Shown: positions 24,714 to 32,427 of the stretch, one piece after another
Position numbering within the stretch: the first letter of the stretch is position 1
Layout of the letters: every line of letters starts with the position of its first letter
Source: Roseateles sp049532965
GTDB taxonomy: Bacteria; Pseudomonadota; Gammaproteobacteria; Burkholderiales; Burkholderiaceae_C
NCBI RefSeq assembly: GCF_049532965.1
Contig: NZ_CP186694.1
Coordinates: 3,100,001-3,164,000 of the forward strand
Length of the DNA stretch: 64,000 bases
Direction: 5' to 3'
Position numbers and translations under genes: made by a program
The notes under the pieces: model-generated
What the model saw: only the letters and a program-made list of their open reading frames with translations
Database searches by the model: none
Told to the model about the DNA's origin: nothing

Positions 24714-26407
24714 CGCGCGCCCGCGCGGCCCGCCGCGCGATCGGCCTCGAGCTGCCGCAACACGCGTCGCTGCACCTTGCCGGTGGTGGTCATCGGCAGG
24801 CTGTCGAGGAACTCGATCTCCTTCGGATACTCGTACGGCGCGAGCCGCTGCCGCACGAAGGCCTGCAGCTCTTCGGTCAATGCCGACGACGGCTGCCGGC
24901 CCGGCGCCAGCACGACAAAGGCTTTGACCAGCGCGCCGCGCTCCGCATCGGGCTTGGGCACGACCGCCGCATTGGCAACGGCGTCATGGCGCACCAGGCA
25001 GTTCTCGATCTCTCCGGGACCGATGCGATAGCCCGCCACCTTGAACTGGTCGTCGGCGCGTCCCTGGTACCAGAGGTAGCCGTCCTCATCGGCGCGCGCG
25101 AGGTCGCCGGTGCGGCACCAGCTTTCCATCGGATCGCCGGTGAACTTCGCCGCAGTAGCCGCCTCGTTGCGCCAGTAGCCGAGGAAGAAGATCGGATCGA
25201 GATCCCCGTGCCTGTCGCGCCGATGGACCGCGACCTCGCCGATCTGGCCCGCCGGACACACCTGGCCCTCCTCATCGATCACCGCGACGCGGTGACCGGG
25301 ATAGGCGCGGCCCATGCTGCCCGGCTTCGCCGGCCACAGCCGAGCGCAATTGCCGACGACGTAATTGATCTCCGTCTGGCCGAACATCTCGTTGATCGTC
25401 ACGCCGAGCTCGCGCCGCACCCATTCGAACACCGCGTCGCCGACGGCTTCGCCGGCGCTCATGATGGCCTGCAGGTGAAGACTGTAGCGCTCGCCGGGGT
25501 GCGGCACGGCTTTCATCATCGCCTTGAGCGCCGTGGGGAACAGGAAGGTGTGGGTGATGCGGTAGCGCTGCATCAACTCGAACGCCTTCTCCGGCGAGAA
25601 GCGGCCCTGGTAACCGAGGATGGGCCGGCCGAAACACAGCGAAGGCAGCAGCGCATCCATCAGGCCGCCGGTCCAGGCCCAATCGGCCGGACTCCAGAAC
25701 ACGGCCTCGCTGCGAAGTGAAGGATCGTTCGGATCGAAGCCGAACCAGTTCTGGCTCGCGATGAATCCGGTCAGGTTGCCCAGCAGCGCGCGCTGCGGCA
25801 GCAAGGCGCCCTTGGGCGCGCCGGTGGTGCCGCTGGTATAGATGAGGATGGCGGGATCCTCGGCCGCGTTGTCGCGCGCCGCGAAGCGGGCGTCCTCGGC
25901 CTGCAGCGCACTCATCCAGTCGGTCTCCGCGACCTTCGCCTGCGCGGTGCCGACCACCAGCACCTGGCGCAGCGCGGGGCAGGACGCGCGCACCTCGCGC
26001 AGCGCGTCCATCGCGCCGGCCTCGACGATCGCGACGCAGGCCTCGCTGTCCTTGAGCCGGTACTCGAGCGCATCGGGGCCAAAGAGCATCGACAGGGGCA
26101 TGGCGACGGCGCCGAGCTGGTTGATCGCGATGTGCGCGACGGCGGTCTCGAAGCGCTGCGGCAGCACCAGCGCCACGCGGTCGCCGGCCTGGACGCCCAG
26201 GCGCGCGAGCGCATTGGACAGCCGGTTGGCCGCGCGCTGCAGCTGGCCGAACGAGTAGTGGGCGCGGCATCCGCTGTCGCTGTCGAACAGGATGGCCGGC
26301 GCGTCGGGTGTCTCGCGGGCCCAGCGGCCACAGCAGAGTTCGGCGATCGAGAGCCGCTCGGGCACCTGCCAGCGGAAGGCGCCGTGGATCAGCGCGTAGG
26401 CATCCAT
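24710..26407 (-). CDS. AMP-forming acyl-CoA synthetase (acetyl/medium-chain type)
   Basis: A 565-residue ANL-superfamily ligase that would activate a carboxylic acid via acyl-AMP to acyl-CoA. Visible motifs are the P-loop-like ILIYTSGTTGAPKGAL (A3), MFGQTEINYVVGN (A5), GYWRNEAATAAKF, SWCRTGDLARADEDGY (A7), GRADDQFKVAGYRIGPGEIE (A8) and the catalytic Lys in TTTGKVQRRVLRQLE (A10). The EVAVHRRD and YWRNEAAT pattern resembles acetyl-CoA-synthetase-like and MACS enzymes. ATG 26407 is preferred over an upstream codon at 26434. Substrate is uncertain. Confidence 0.9.
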   Translation of the reverse strand: MDAYALIHGAFRWQVPERLSIAELCCGRWARETPDAPAILFDSDSGCRAHYSFGQLQRAANRLSNALARLGVQAGDRVALVLPQRFETAVAHIAINQLGAVAMPLSMLFGPDALEYRLKDSEACVAIVEAGAMDALREVRASCPALRQVLVVGTAQAKVAETDWMSALQAEDARFAARDNAAEDPAILIYTSGTTGAPKGALLPQRALLGNLTGFIASQNWFGFDPNDPSLRSEAVFWSPADWAWTGGLMDALLPSLCFGRPILGYQGRFSPEKAFELMQRYRITHTFLFPTALKAMMKAVPHPGERYSLHLQAIMSAGEAVGDAVFEWVRRELGVTINEMFGQTEINYVVGNCARLWPAKPGSMGRAYPGHRVAVIDEEGQVCPAGQIGEVAVHRRDRHGDLDPIFFLGYWRNEAATAAKFTGDPMESWCRTGDLARADEDGYLWYQGRADDQFKVAGYRIGPGEIENCLVRHDAVANAAVVPKPDAERGALVKAFVVLAPGRQPSSALTEELQAFVRQRLAPYEYPKEIEFLDSLPMTTTGKVQRRVLRQLEADRAAGRAGAR

Positions 26408-26526
26408 CGCGTCACAGATTCCTCGTCGGGACAAGAGCGTGGATGCTAGCGACCGGGTCGCGGGTGGTCCTCATGGAAAGCCCGTAGCGCCAGGACAGTG
26501 CGCCGCCCCACCCTACACTGCCGCGC

Positions 26527-26877
26527 ATGGCCCTTCAGATCCTGCATAACCCCCGCTGCTCCAAGTCGCGCGAGGCGCTCGCACTGCTCGAGTCGCGCGG
26601 CATTCGCCCACAGGTGATCGAGTACCTTGCGACCCCGCTGTCGCTGGACGAGCTGCGGACGCTGCAGCGGCAACTCGGCGCGCCGGTTCGCGCGATGCTG
26701 CGCGAGGGCGAGGACGACTATCGTGAGCTGGGCCTTGCCGACGCATCGCTGAGCGACACGCAGCTGCTGCAGGCGATAGCGGAACGACCGGCGCTGTTGC
26801 AGCGCCCGATCGTGGTCGACGGCGATCGCGCGTTGATCGCGCGGCCGCCGGCGTTGCTGAACGACTGGCTGCGCTGA
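26527..26877 (+). CDS. ArsC-family protein (glutaredoxin-coupled arsenate reductase type)
   Basis: A 116-residue thioredoxin-fold protein. It starts with HNPRCSKSREALALLE, where the Cys in NPRCSKS is the conserved ArsC active-site Cys, and contains IEYLATPLSLDEL, the family's second landmark, and RPIVVDGDRALIARPP, carrying the Arg residues that bind oxyanion. No arsB/arsR neighbours are present, so it may be the YfgD-like housekeeping branch rather than an arsenic-resistance enzyme. It ends 1 bp before the convergent GNAT gene. Confidence 0.88.
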   Translation: MALQILHNPRCSKSREALALLESRGIRPQVIEYLATPLSLDELRTLQRQLGAPVRAMLREGEDDYRELGLADASLSDTQLLQAIAERPALLQRPIVVDGDRALIARPPALLNDWLR

Positions 26878-27375
26878 TCAGCCCTTGAAGCTTGCGAGCG
26901 CATCGCCGGTGAGGCGGCACAGGCGCCAGTCCGGCATCAGCGTCGCGCCCATCTTCTCGTAGAAGCGGATGGCGTTCTCGTTCCAGTCGAGCACGCACCA
27001 CTCGAAGCGGCCGTAGTCGCGTTCGATCGCGATCTGCGCCAGGCGCGTGAGCATGCGCTTGCCCAGGCCGGCGCCGCGGTGCGCGGGCTGGACGTAGAGG
27101 TCCTCGAGGTACATGCCGGGCTTGCCCAGGAAGGTGGAGAAGTTGGTGAAGGTCAGCGCGAAGGCGACGACCGCACCGCTGTCGTGCTCGGCCACCATGG
27201 CTTCGCAGACGGGGCGCTCGCCGAAGAGATGCGGATGCAGCTTCTCGGGGCTCACGTCCATCAGATGGGACAGGTGCTCGAAATCGGCCAGTTCGCCGAT
27301 CAGGCCGACGAGCGCGGGCAGGTCGCCGGGGCGGGCGGGACGAAGGGTGTAGGCGTCAGGGGAAGAAGCGGTCAT
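26878..27375 (-). CDS. GNAT-family N-acetyltransferase
   Basis: A 165-residue acetyltransferase with the GNAT acetyl-CoA motif A around YVQPAHRGAGLGKRMLTRLAQIA (R/Q-x-x-G-x-G/A) and motif B in WCVLDWNENAIRFYEKMGA. The VLDWNENAIRFYEKMGAT and LYVQPAHRG features resemble diamine/spermidine-type acetyltransferases, as does the N-terminal LRPARPGDLPALVGLI; the substrate is not determined. Convergent with arsC-like. Confidence 0.9.
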   Translation of the reverse strand: MTASSPDAYTLRPARPGDLPALVGLIGELADFEHLSHLMDVSPEKLHPHLFGERPVCEAMVAEHDSGAVVAFALTFTNFSTFLGKPGMYLEDLYVQPAHRGAGLGKRMLTRLAQIAIERDYGRFEWCVLDWNENAIRFYEKMGATLMPDWRLCRLTGDALASFKG

Positions 27376-27496
27376 TTGTAATTTGGAGTCGAGGAAACAG
27401 TGGGGGCTCGTTCAGGCGATGCATGGGGGCATGCGTCACTTCGGTGAGCGACCCTGCGGCCGAGGCGGTTTGGCCAGCCGGTTGGGGAGGCATCGA

Positions 27497-27919
27497 TCAC
27501 TTGCCGGCCTCTCGGAGGGTGGTCTCCAGTTCCCGCTTTCGCTCCAGCTCGTCGTCGATCTTCAGAAGCTCCACGTAGTGCGACCAACTCAATTGGTGAG
27601 AAGCCTTCTGACTTATTGGCGGCCCACCTGGGTAGCGCTGATAGAGCAAGCGCATGTACACCAGGTTGCTCCGGCTGAACCCTTTGCCGTGTCGCAGGCC
27701 GAGGTCGGTGGCCAGCGTCTGGATGAGTGCCTTGCCGTAGTCGGCCCTGGCTTGGCCGGCCTGCTCGAACTCGACAATGTGGCGACCGACCCTCCAATAG
27801 GTATCGATCAGTTGGGCGTTGACGGCTTGCGCCGCCTGCACCCGGCCCTGGGTATACGTCTCCGAGATCTGTTGCAGCAAGGCCCTGTAGCCTTCCTCGC
27901 TGCTCAGCGGTGTACTCAT
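27497..27919 (-). pseudogene. DUF1016 (YhcG-type) nuclease gene with the catalytic domain missing
   Basis: The 140-residue product matches the N-terminal DUF1016 domain: VNAQLIDTYWRVGRHIVEFE, GKALIQTLATDL and GFSRSNLVYMRLLYQRYP, then LSWSHYVELLKIDD. Intact family members (about 330-370 residues) continue into a PDDEXK-like nuclease domain. Here, right after LLKIDDELER, the protein ends KRELETTLREAGK, which looks like the normal extreme C-terminus of such proteins. This suggests an in-frame internal deletion of about 200 residues. Local GC is lower than in neighbouring genes, in keeping with acquisition. Whether the remnant is expressed is unknown. Confidence 0.7.
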
Positions 27920-28069
27920 TTCCATGCGAGTCCCATTTCCTTCAGGCATTCGCCGACGACGCGACGGCCCGGGATATCAACGTATCGGACGAGTGAGCGG
28001 TTGCGCGGCTTTGCGCATTGTCTCCATGGCGAAAGCACCCCGCGCCCTGTCGCACTACAGTCGCGCTCC

Positions 28070-28996
28070 ATGAGCACCGCAGAGCGCCCCGAGTACTCCG
28101 TCCGCCGCCCGCACCGCAGCGAGTTCATGACCTTGCGCGGCCTGCGTCATCACGTGCTGCGCTGGGGCCCCGAACCGGGGCGCGCCTCCGGCGGCGCGCG
28201 GCCGCTGCTGGTCATGGTGCATGGCTGGATGGATGTCGGCGCGTCGTTCCAGTTCATGGTCGATGCCTTCCGGGAAGATCGCAGCGTCGTGGCCATCGAC
28301 TGGCGGGGCTTCGGCCTCACCGACAGCAACCCGGGCGATGCGTACTGGTTCCCGGACTACCTCGGCGACCTCGACGCGCTGCTCGACGCCGTCAGCCCCG
28401 GTGCACCGGTCGACCTGCTCGGCCACAGCATGGGCGGCAACATCGCGATGACCTACGCCGGCGTGCGGCCGGAACGCTTGCGCAAGCTCGTGAACCTCGA
28501 AGGATTCGGGCTGCCGGACACGACGCCCGAGATGGCGCCCGCGCGACTGGCGAGCTGGCTGGACGAGCTCAAGGAGCCGCAGAGCCTCAAGACTTACGAC
28601 AGCATCGCTGGCGTGGCCCAGCGCCTGATGAAGACCAACCCGCGCCTGAGCGCGGACAAGGCCGCCTGGCTCGCGCCGCATTGGTCGCGGCAAGGCGACG
28701 ACGGACGCTGGCACATCCTCGGCGATCCGGCGCACAAGCGGACCAACCCGGTGCTCTACCGCAAGGCCGAGGCGCTCGCGTGCTGGTCCCGCATCGCAGC
28801 ACCGACGCTGTGGGTCGAGGGCAGCGAGACGCAGCTCTCGCAGTGGTGGGGCGACCGCTATCCGCGCGAAGACTTCGAGACCCGGCTCAGCGTCGTCAAG
28901 GACCTGCGGCGCGTCACACTGCAACAGGCGGCGCACATGATGCATCACGACCAGCCGGAGGCGCTGGCGCGCGCAGTGCAGGAGTTCCTCGGCTGA
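28070..28996 (+). CDS. Alpha/beta-fold hydrolase
   Basis: A 308-residue alpha/beta hydrolase. The oxyanion-hole region is VMVHGWMDVGASFQF, the nucleophile elbow is LLGHSMGGNIAM (Ser in GHSMG), the acid is likely in WVEGSETQLSQ region, and the catalytic His in LQQAAHMMHHDQPEAL. Lid-type sequence lies between. Specific substrate (ester, lactone or other) cannot be inferred. No signal peptide, so probably cytoplasmic. Followed by REP-like palindromes. Confidence 0.9.
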   Translation: MSTAERPEYSVRRPHRSEFMTLRGLRHHVLRWGPEPGRASGGARPLLVMVHGWMDVGASFQFMVDAFREDRSVVAIDWRGFGLTDSNPGDAYWFPDYLGDLDALLDAVSPGAPVDLLGHSMGGNIAMTYAGVRPERLRKLVNLEGFGLPDTTPEMAPARLASWLDELKEPQSLKTYDSIAGVAQRLMKTNPRLSADKAAWLAPHWSRQGDDGRWHILGDPAHKRTNPVLYRKAEALACWSRIAAPTLWVEGSETQLSQWWGDRYPREDFETRLSVVKDLRRVTLQQAAHMMHHDQPEALARAVQEFLG

Positions 28997-29023
28997 TCGC
29001 CGGGCTGGCAAAGCGCTCATGAA

Positions 29024-29192
29024 ACTCCCTCTCGCCGCTGGCGGGGAGAGGGTGGGGGTGAGGGGTCTCCCGAAGCACCGCAGCGGTGGCGACGACCCTC
29101 ACCCCTACCCTCTCCCGCAAGCGGGAGAGGGAGTAAGAGGTCCGAGGGACGGAGCCGCCACGGTCATCCCCTCTCCCGCAAGCGGGAGAGGG
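29024..29192. repeat. REP-like palindromic cluster
   Basis: Three related palindromes lie between convergent genes. Two are perfect 11-bp inverted repeats with an AA spacer (29108-29118/29121-29131 and 29169-29179/29182-29192, arm CCCTCTCCCGC). The third (29027-29052) is an imperfect copy in the opposite orientation, so the block 29024-29065 and 29094-29134 also forms a ~41-nt imperfect inverted repeat with GGGGTGAGGG/CCCTCACCCC flanks. This is the common dispersed extragenic palindrome of many GC-rich proteobacteria; it may end transcription from both sides. Confidence 0.85.
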
Positions 29193-29205
29193 AGTCAGAT
29201 TCCGG

Positions 29206-29697
29206 CTATCGCACGGCCGGCGGCTGCTCAGCGACAACCGCCGCCTGATATGCCGCCACGAACTCCGGCGGCATCCGCCGGGGCCGGCCGCCGCTGATAT
29301 CGATGCACACCAGTTCCCAGCGCCCGCGCATCAACGTCTGGCCGTCGCTCGCGCGACGTAGCTGGAAGCGGCGCTCCATCGACAACTTCCCGTCCCCGGC
29401 CGTCAGCCAGGTGCCCAGCACCAGCGCCTCGCCCTCGAAGGACGGCAGCAGATAGTCGTAGCCCCCATGGCGGATCGCCATCGCGCGGTCCAGGCGGCGG
29501 TAATCGTCGATGTCCAGCCCGAGCGCCACCGAGTGCGACCACGCCACCTGTTCGCACCACTTCACGTACACCGCGTTGTTGGTGTGGTTCAGGCCGTCGA
29601 TGTCCGCCCGCTGGGGGCACACCGCCAGTCGATGGGGGGATGGGTAGTCCCAGCCGTCTGACAACGGACCGTCCTGATGCGGGATCGCTTCGCTCAT
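29206..29697 (-). CDS. Hot-dog-fold acyl-CoA thioesterase (4HBT/YbgC-like)
   Basis: A 163-residue thioesterase of the 4-hydroxybenzoyl-CoA thioesterase superfamily. The signature near residue 33, ADIDGLNHTNNAVYVKWCE, matches D-x-x-x-H-x-N-N-x-x-Y, where the Asp/His and following Tyr shape the active site. A second strand region MAIRHGGYDYLLPSFEGEAL follows. Substrate is not known. It is divergent from the ParB-like gene. Confidence 0.88.
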   Translation of the reverse strand: MSEAIPHQDGPLSDGWDYPSPHRLAVCPQRADIDGLNHTNNAVYVKWCEQVAWSHSVALGLDIDDYRRLDRAMAIRHGGYDYLLPSFEGEALVLGTWLTAGDGKLSMERRFQLRRASDGQTLMRGRWELVCIDISGGRPRRMPPEFVAAYQAAVVAEQPPAVR

Positions 29698-29839
29698 CTG
29701 TTGGGATTGGTCGAGGTTCCGTGGGATTTCCGACGCTCGTGCTCGGGGTGCGACAGCTTAGCGTCGCGGAGCGGGCAGAATGCCGCCCTTTTCCGGCGCC
29801 CGCCGTCGTTCCGCTTCCCGTCGTTCGCTCCCCGTCGTC

Positions 29840-30730
29840 ATGAACATCATCGTCACCGAAGAACTCAAGGCCTACATCGACCCGCTGACCGAAGACGAGT
29901 ACGCCGCACTCGAGCGCAGCATCCTCGCGGAGGGTTGCCGGGACGCCCTGGTGCTGTGGGGTGACATCCTTGTCGACGGACACAACCGCTACAGCATCTG
30001 CACGAAACACGGCCTCCCGTTCCAGACCGTGCAGAACACGCGCTTCAAGTCGATGGAGGACGTCCATCTGTGGATGATCGACCAGCACCTGGGCCGGCGC
30101 AGCGTGTCCGACTTCCAGCGCGGGGTGCTCGCGCTGCGCAAGAAGGAGATCATGGAAGCTCGCCGGCTGGCGGTGCTCAACGATCCGTCTCCCGAGGCGA
30201 CCGCTGCCGCGGCGGCCGCCGATGCAGCCGAGGCACCGGCCGGCGCAGGCGACGCGCCCCTGCCCGAAGCGCCTGCGCTGAAGAGCCGCGAAGCGATCGC
30301 CCGGGCCGCGCGCATCAGCAGCGCGACGGTCAGCCAGATCGAGAAGATCCAGAAGGCCGCCGCGCCTGAGCTGGTGGCGGCGGTGAGGTCCGGCGAGGTG
30401 TCGATCAGCGCCGCCGCCGTCATCGCCGAACTGCCGGCCGAGGAGCAGGCCGCCGCCGCCGCGGGCGGCAAGAAGGAACTGCGCCAGGCCGCCAAGCGCG
30501 TGCGCGAATCGAAGGTCGGCAAGAAGGCTGCGGGCGACGCCGTGGCCGAGGTGGCTGTCGAGGTGCTGGGCGTGCCGACGAACGAGGACGGCGAGCTGGA
30601 AGCCGATCCGGCCGTGGCGCTGCTGCGCGCGCAGGTCAGCGCCCTGCAGGACGAGAACGCCAGGCTCCGCGCCCAGGTGTCCGAACTGCAGGCCCAACTG
30701 TCCGCCGCCAGGCAGGAGACGCCGTTCTGA
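29840..30730 (+). CDS. ParB/KorB-like DNA-binding protein (plasmid replication/partition-related)
   Basis: A 296-residue protein with an N-terminal ParB/Srx-like domain: LTEDEYAALERSILAEGCRDALVLW and the CTP/nucleotide-site-like VDGHNRYSIC (~50-60). A helical region with an HTH-like segment SREAIARAARISSATVSQIEKIQK follows, then an Ala-rich linker and a C-terminal coiled coil in LLRAQVSALQDENARLRAQVSELQAQL. It has no parA next to it and is not the chromosomal parABS pair. A role in gene regulation or replication control of this ParB family is inferred; its function in this organism is unknown. Confidence 0.72.
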   Translation: MNIIVTEELKAYIDPLTEDEYAALERSILAEGCRDALVLWGDILVDGHNRYSICTKHGLPFQTVQNTRFKSMEDVHLWMIDQHLGRRSVSDFQRGVLALRKKEIMEARRLAVLNDPSPEATAAAAAADAAEAPAGAGDAPLPEAPALKSREAIARAARISSATVSQIEKIQKAAAPELVAAVRSGEVSISAAAVIAELPAEEQAAAAAGGKKELRQAAKRVRESKVGKKAAGDAVAEVAVEVLGVPTNEDGELEADPAVALLRAQVSALQDENARLRAQVSELQAQLSAARQETPF

Positions 30731-30792
30731 AGCCCGCCATCAGTCCTCGGCCCCAGATCCGCTGACGTGCGGTGCTGATCGGGCACGGCATC

Positions 30793-31158
30793 TCAAAAGC
30801 CGGTGATCTCCCCCGACCGCTCCCGCTCCGCCTTCCGCGACTCCATCTCGTCGATGTAGGGTGCCGGGTCTTTCACCCCCGCCTCGGCCTCACGGCGGTT
30901 CATGACGGTCGCGTAGATGACGACGATGGTCACGTAGACGATCAACGCTCCCTGCGACCCGACCCAGAAGCTGAACGGCCACCCGAAGAAATCGAAGCTG
31001 AGCGCCCGCGCGAAGTAGGCGACGCCGAAGGTCACCAAGGCCCACGCCAGCAGCAGTGTCAGCGTCAGGCGCCAGTTGCCGCGCCGCACGCGCCGGCGCC
31101 GGGAACGAAAGGTGCTGGAGGGGTAACCCGCATCGGGGACAGGTGGTTGCAAAGCCAT
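30793..31158 (-). CDS. DUF4212-family small membrane protein (putative symporter small subunit)
   Basis: A 121-residue protein with two hydrophobic helices (about 30-50 and 68-85) and the family-type segment NWRLTLTLLLAWALVTFG and FGWPFSFWVGSQGALIVYVTIVVIYA. DUF4212 proteins normally lie directly upstream of a sodium:solute (acetate-like) symporter large subunit. Here the downstream side meets the convergent ParB-like gene, so the partner is not present nearby. It may work with a partner encoded elsewhere or be an orphan. Confidence 0.85.
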   Translation of the reverse strand: MALQPPVPDAGYPSSTFRSRRRRVRRGNWRLTLTLLLAWALVTFGVAYFARALSFDFFGWPFSFWVGSQGALIVYVTIVVIYATVMNRREAEAGVKDPAPYIDEMESRKAERERSGEITGF

Positions 31159-31248
31159 CCCGCCATCTTAGGGAGGCCGTTTGCGGCGGCATGAGAAAAT
31201 ACCCGGCTTCGGGCCCCCCTCTCGGGGGCTCTTTCACTCGAACGGATC

Positions 31249-32353
31249 ATGGACATCGAGCAAATCAACGCGATCGGCGCCACGCTGGCCGATCTGCAAG
31301 CGCGGACCGACGCGCTAAGGGGGTACCTTTGACTACGACCGCAAAGCGCTGCGGTTGAACGAAGTCAATGCCGCCCTGGAGAACCCCAACGTCTGGAACG
31401 AACCCAAGCGGGCCCAGGAACTCGGCAAGGAAAAGCGCACCCTGGAACAGGTTGTCGAGACCATCAATCACCTGACGTCGAACCTGTCGGACAACCTCGA
31501 GCTGTTCGAGATGTCCAAGGACGAGAACGACGTCACCGGCCTGCAGACCATCGAAGCCGAGTCGGCCAAGCTGACCGAGATGGTCGAGGAACTGGAGTTC
31601 CGCCGGATGTTCAACAACCCGGCCGATCCGAGCAACTGCTTCATCGACATCCAGGCCGGCGCCGGCGGCACCGAGGCCTGCGACTGGGCCGGCATGCTGC
31701 TGCGCCAGTACCTGAAGTACTGCGAGCGCAAGGGCTTCAAGGCCGAGGTCGAGGAACAGACCGACGACGAAGTCGCCGGCATCAAGAGCGCCACGATCAA
31801 GGTGGAAGGCGAATACGCCTTCGGCCTGCTGCGCACCGAGTCCGGCGTGCACCGCCTGGTGCGCAAGAGCCCGTTCGATTCCTCCGGCGGCCGCCACACC
31901 AGCTTCGCCTCGCTGTTCGTCTATCCCGAGATCGACGACTCCATCGAGATCGACATCAATCCGGCGGACGTGCGCACCGACACCTATCGCGCCTCGGGCG
32001 CCGGCGGCCAGCACATCAACAAGACCGACTCGGCGGTGCGCCTGACCCACATCCCGACGGGCATCGTCGTGCAGTGCCAGGACAGCCGCAGCCAGCACAG
32101 CAACCGCGACGTCGCCTGGCGCCGCCTGCGCTCGCGCCTGTACGACCATGAGATGAAGAAGCGCATGGCCGAGCAGCAGAAACTGGAGGACAGCAAGACC
32201 GACGTGGGCTGGGGCCACCAGATCCGTTCGTACGTGCTGGACCAGAGCCGCATCAAGGACCTGCGCACCAACGTCGAGATCTCCAACACCCAGAAGGTGC
32301 TGGACGGGGACCTCGACGCGTTCATCACCGCGTCCCTCAAACAAGGCGTCTGA
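31249..32353 (+). CDS. prfB: Peptide chain release factor 2 (programmed frameshift)
   Basis: RF2 ends translation at UGA and UAA. The gene is split: frame 1 runs from ATG 31249 to TGA 31330-31332 (27 codons), then reading resumes one base forward at GAC 31331, giving a product of 367 residues. The SPF tripeptide that reads the stop codon is in KSPFDSSGG and the catalytic GGQ is in SGAGGQHINKTDSAVR, both intact. The C-terminal domain is complete. The frameshift site is listed separately. It is the translational autoregulation found in most bacterial prfB genes. Confidence 0.97.
31315..31333 (+). other. prfB programmed +1 frameshift site
   Basis: The sequence CTAAGGGGGTACCTTTGAC contains AGGGGG (31318-31323), a Shine-Dalgarno-like spur, then TAC, then CTT TGA C. 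With low RF2, the ribosome slips from CTT onto TTT and reads GAC, bypassing the in-frame UGA at 31330-31332. Confidence 0.97.
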
Positions 32354-32427
32354 GGAAGGGGCGGCCCTGGCCGCCCAGGTCCGCACCGAGCCTCGAGTGA
32401 ACGTCAATTCCCATAAGGAAGCCCGCC

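Noticed and set aside
27372..27797. Minus-strand frame beneath the DUF1016 remnant
   Set aside because: It is out of phase with the family-like sequence and has no ribosome site or similarity. I considered it as the missing nuclease half, but it shows no such motifs.
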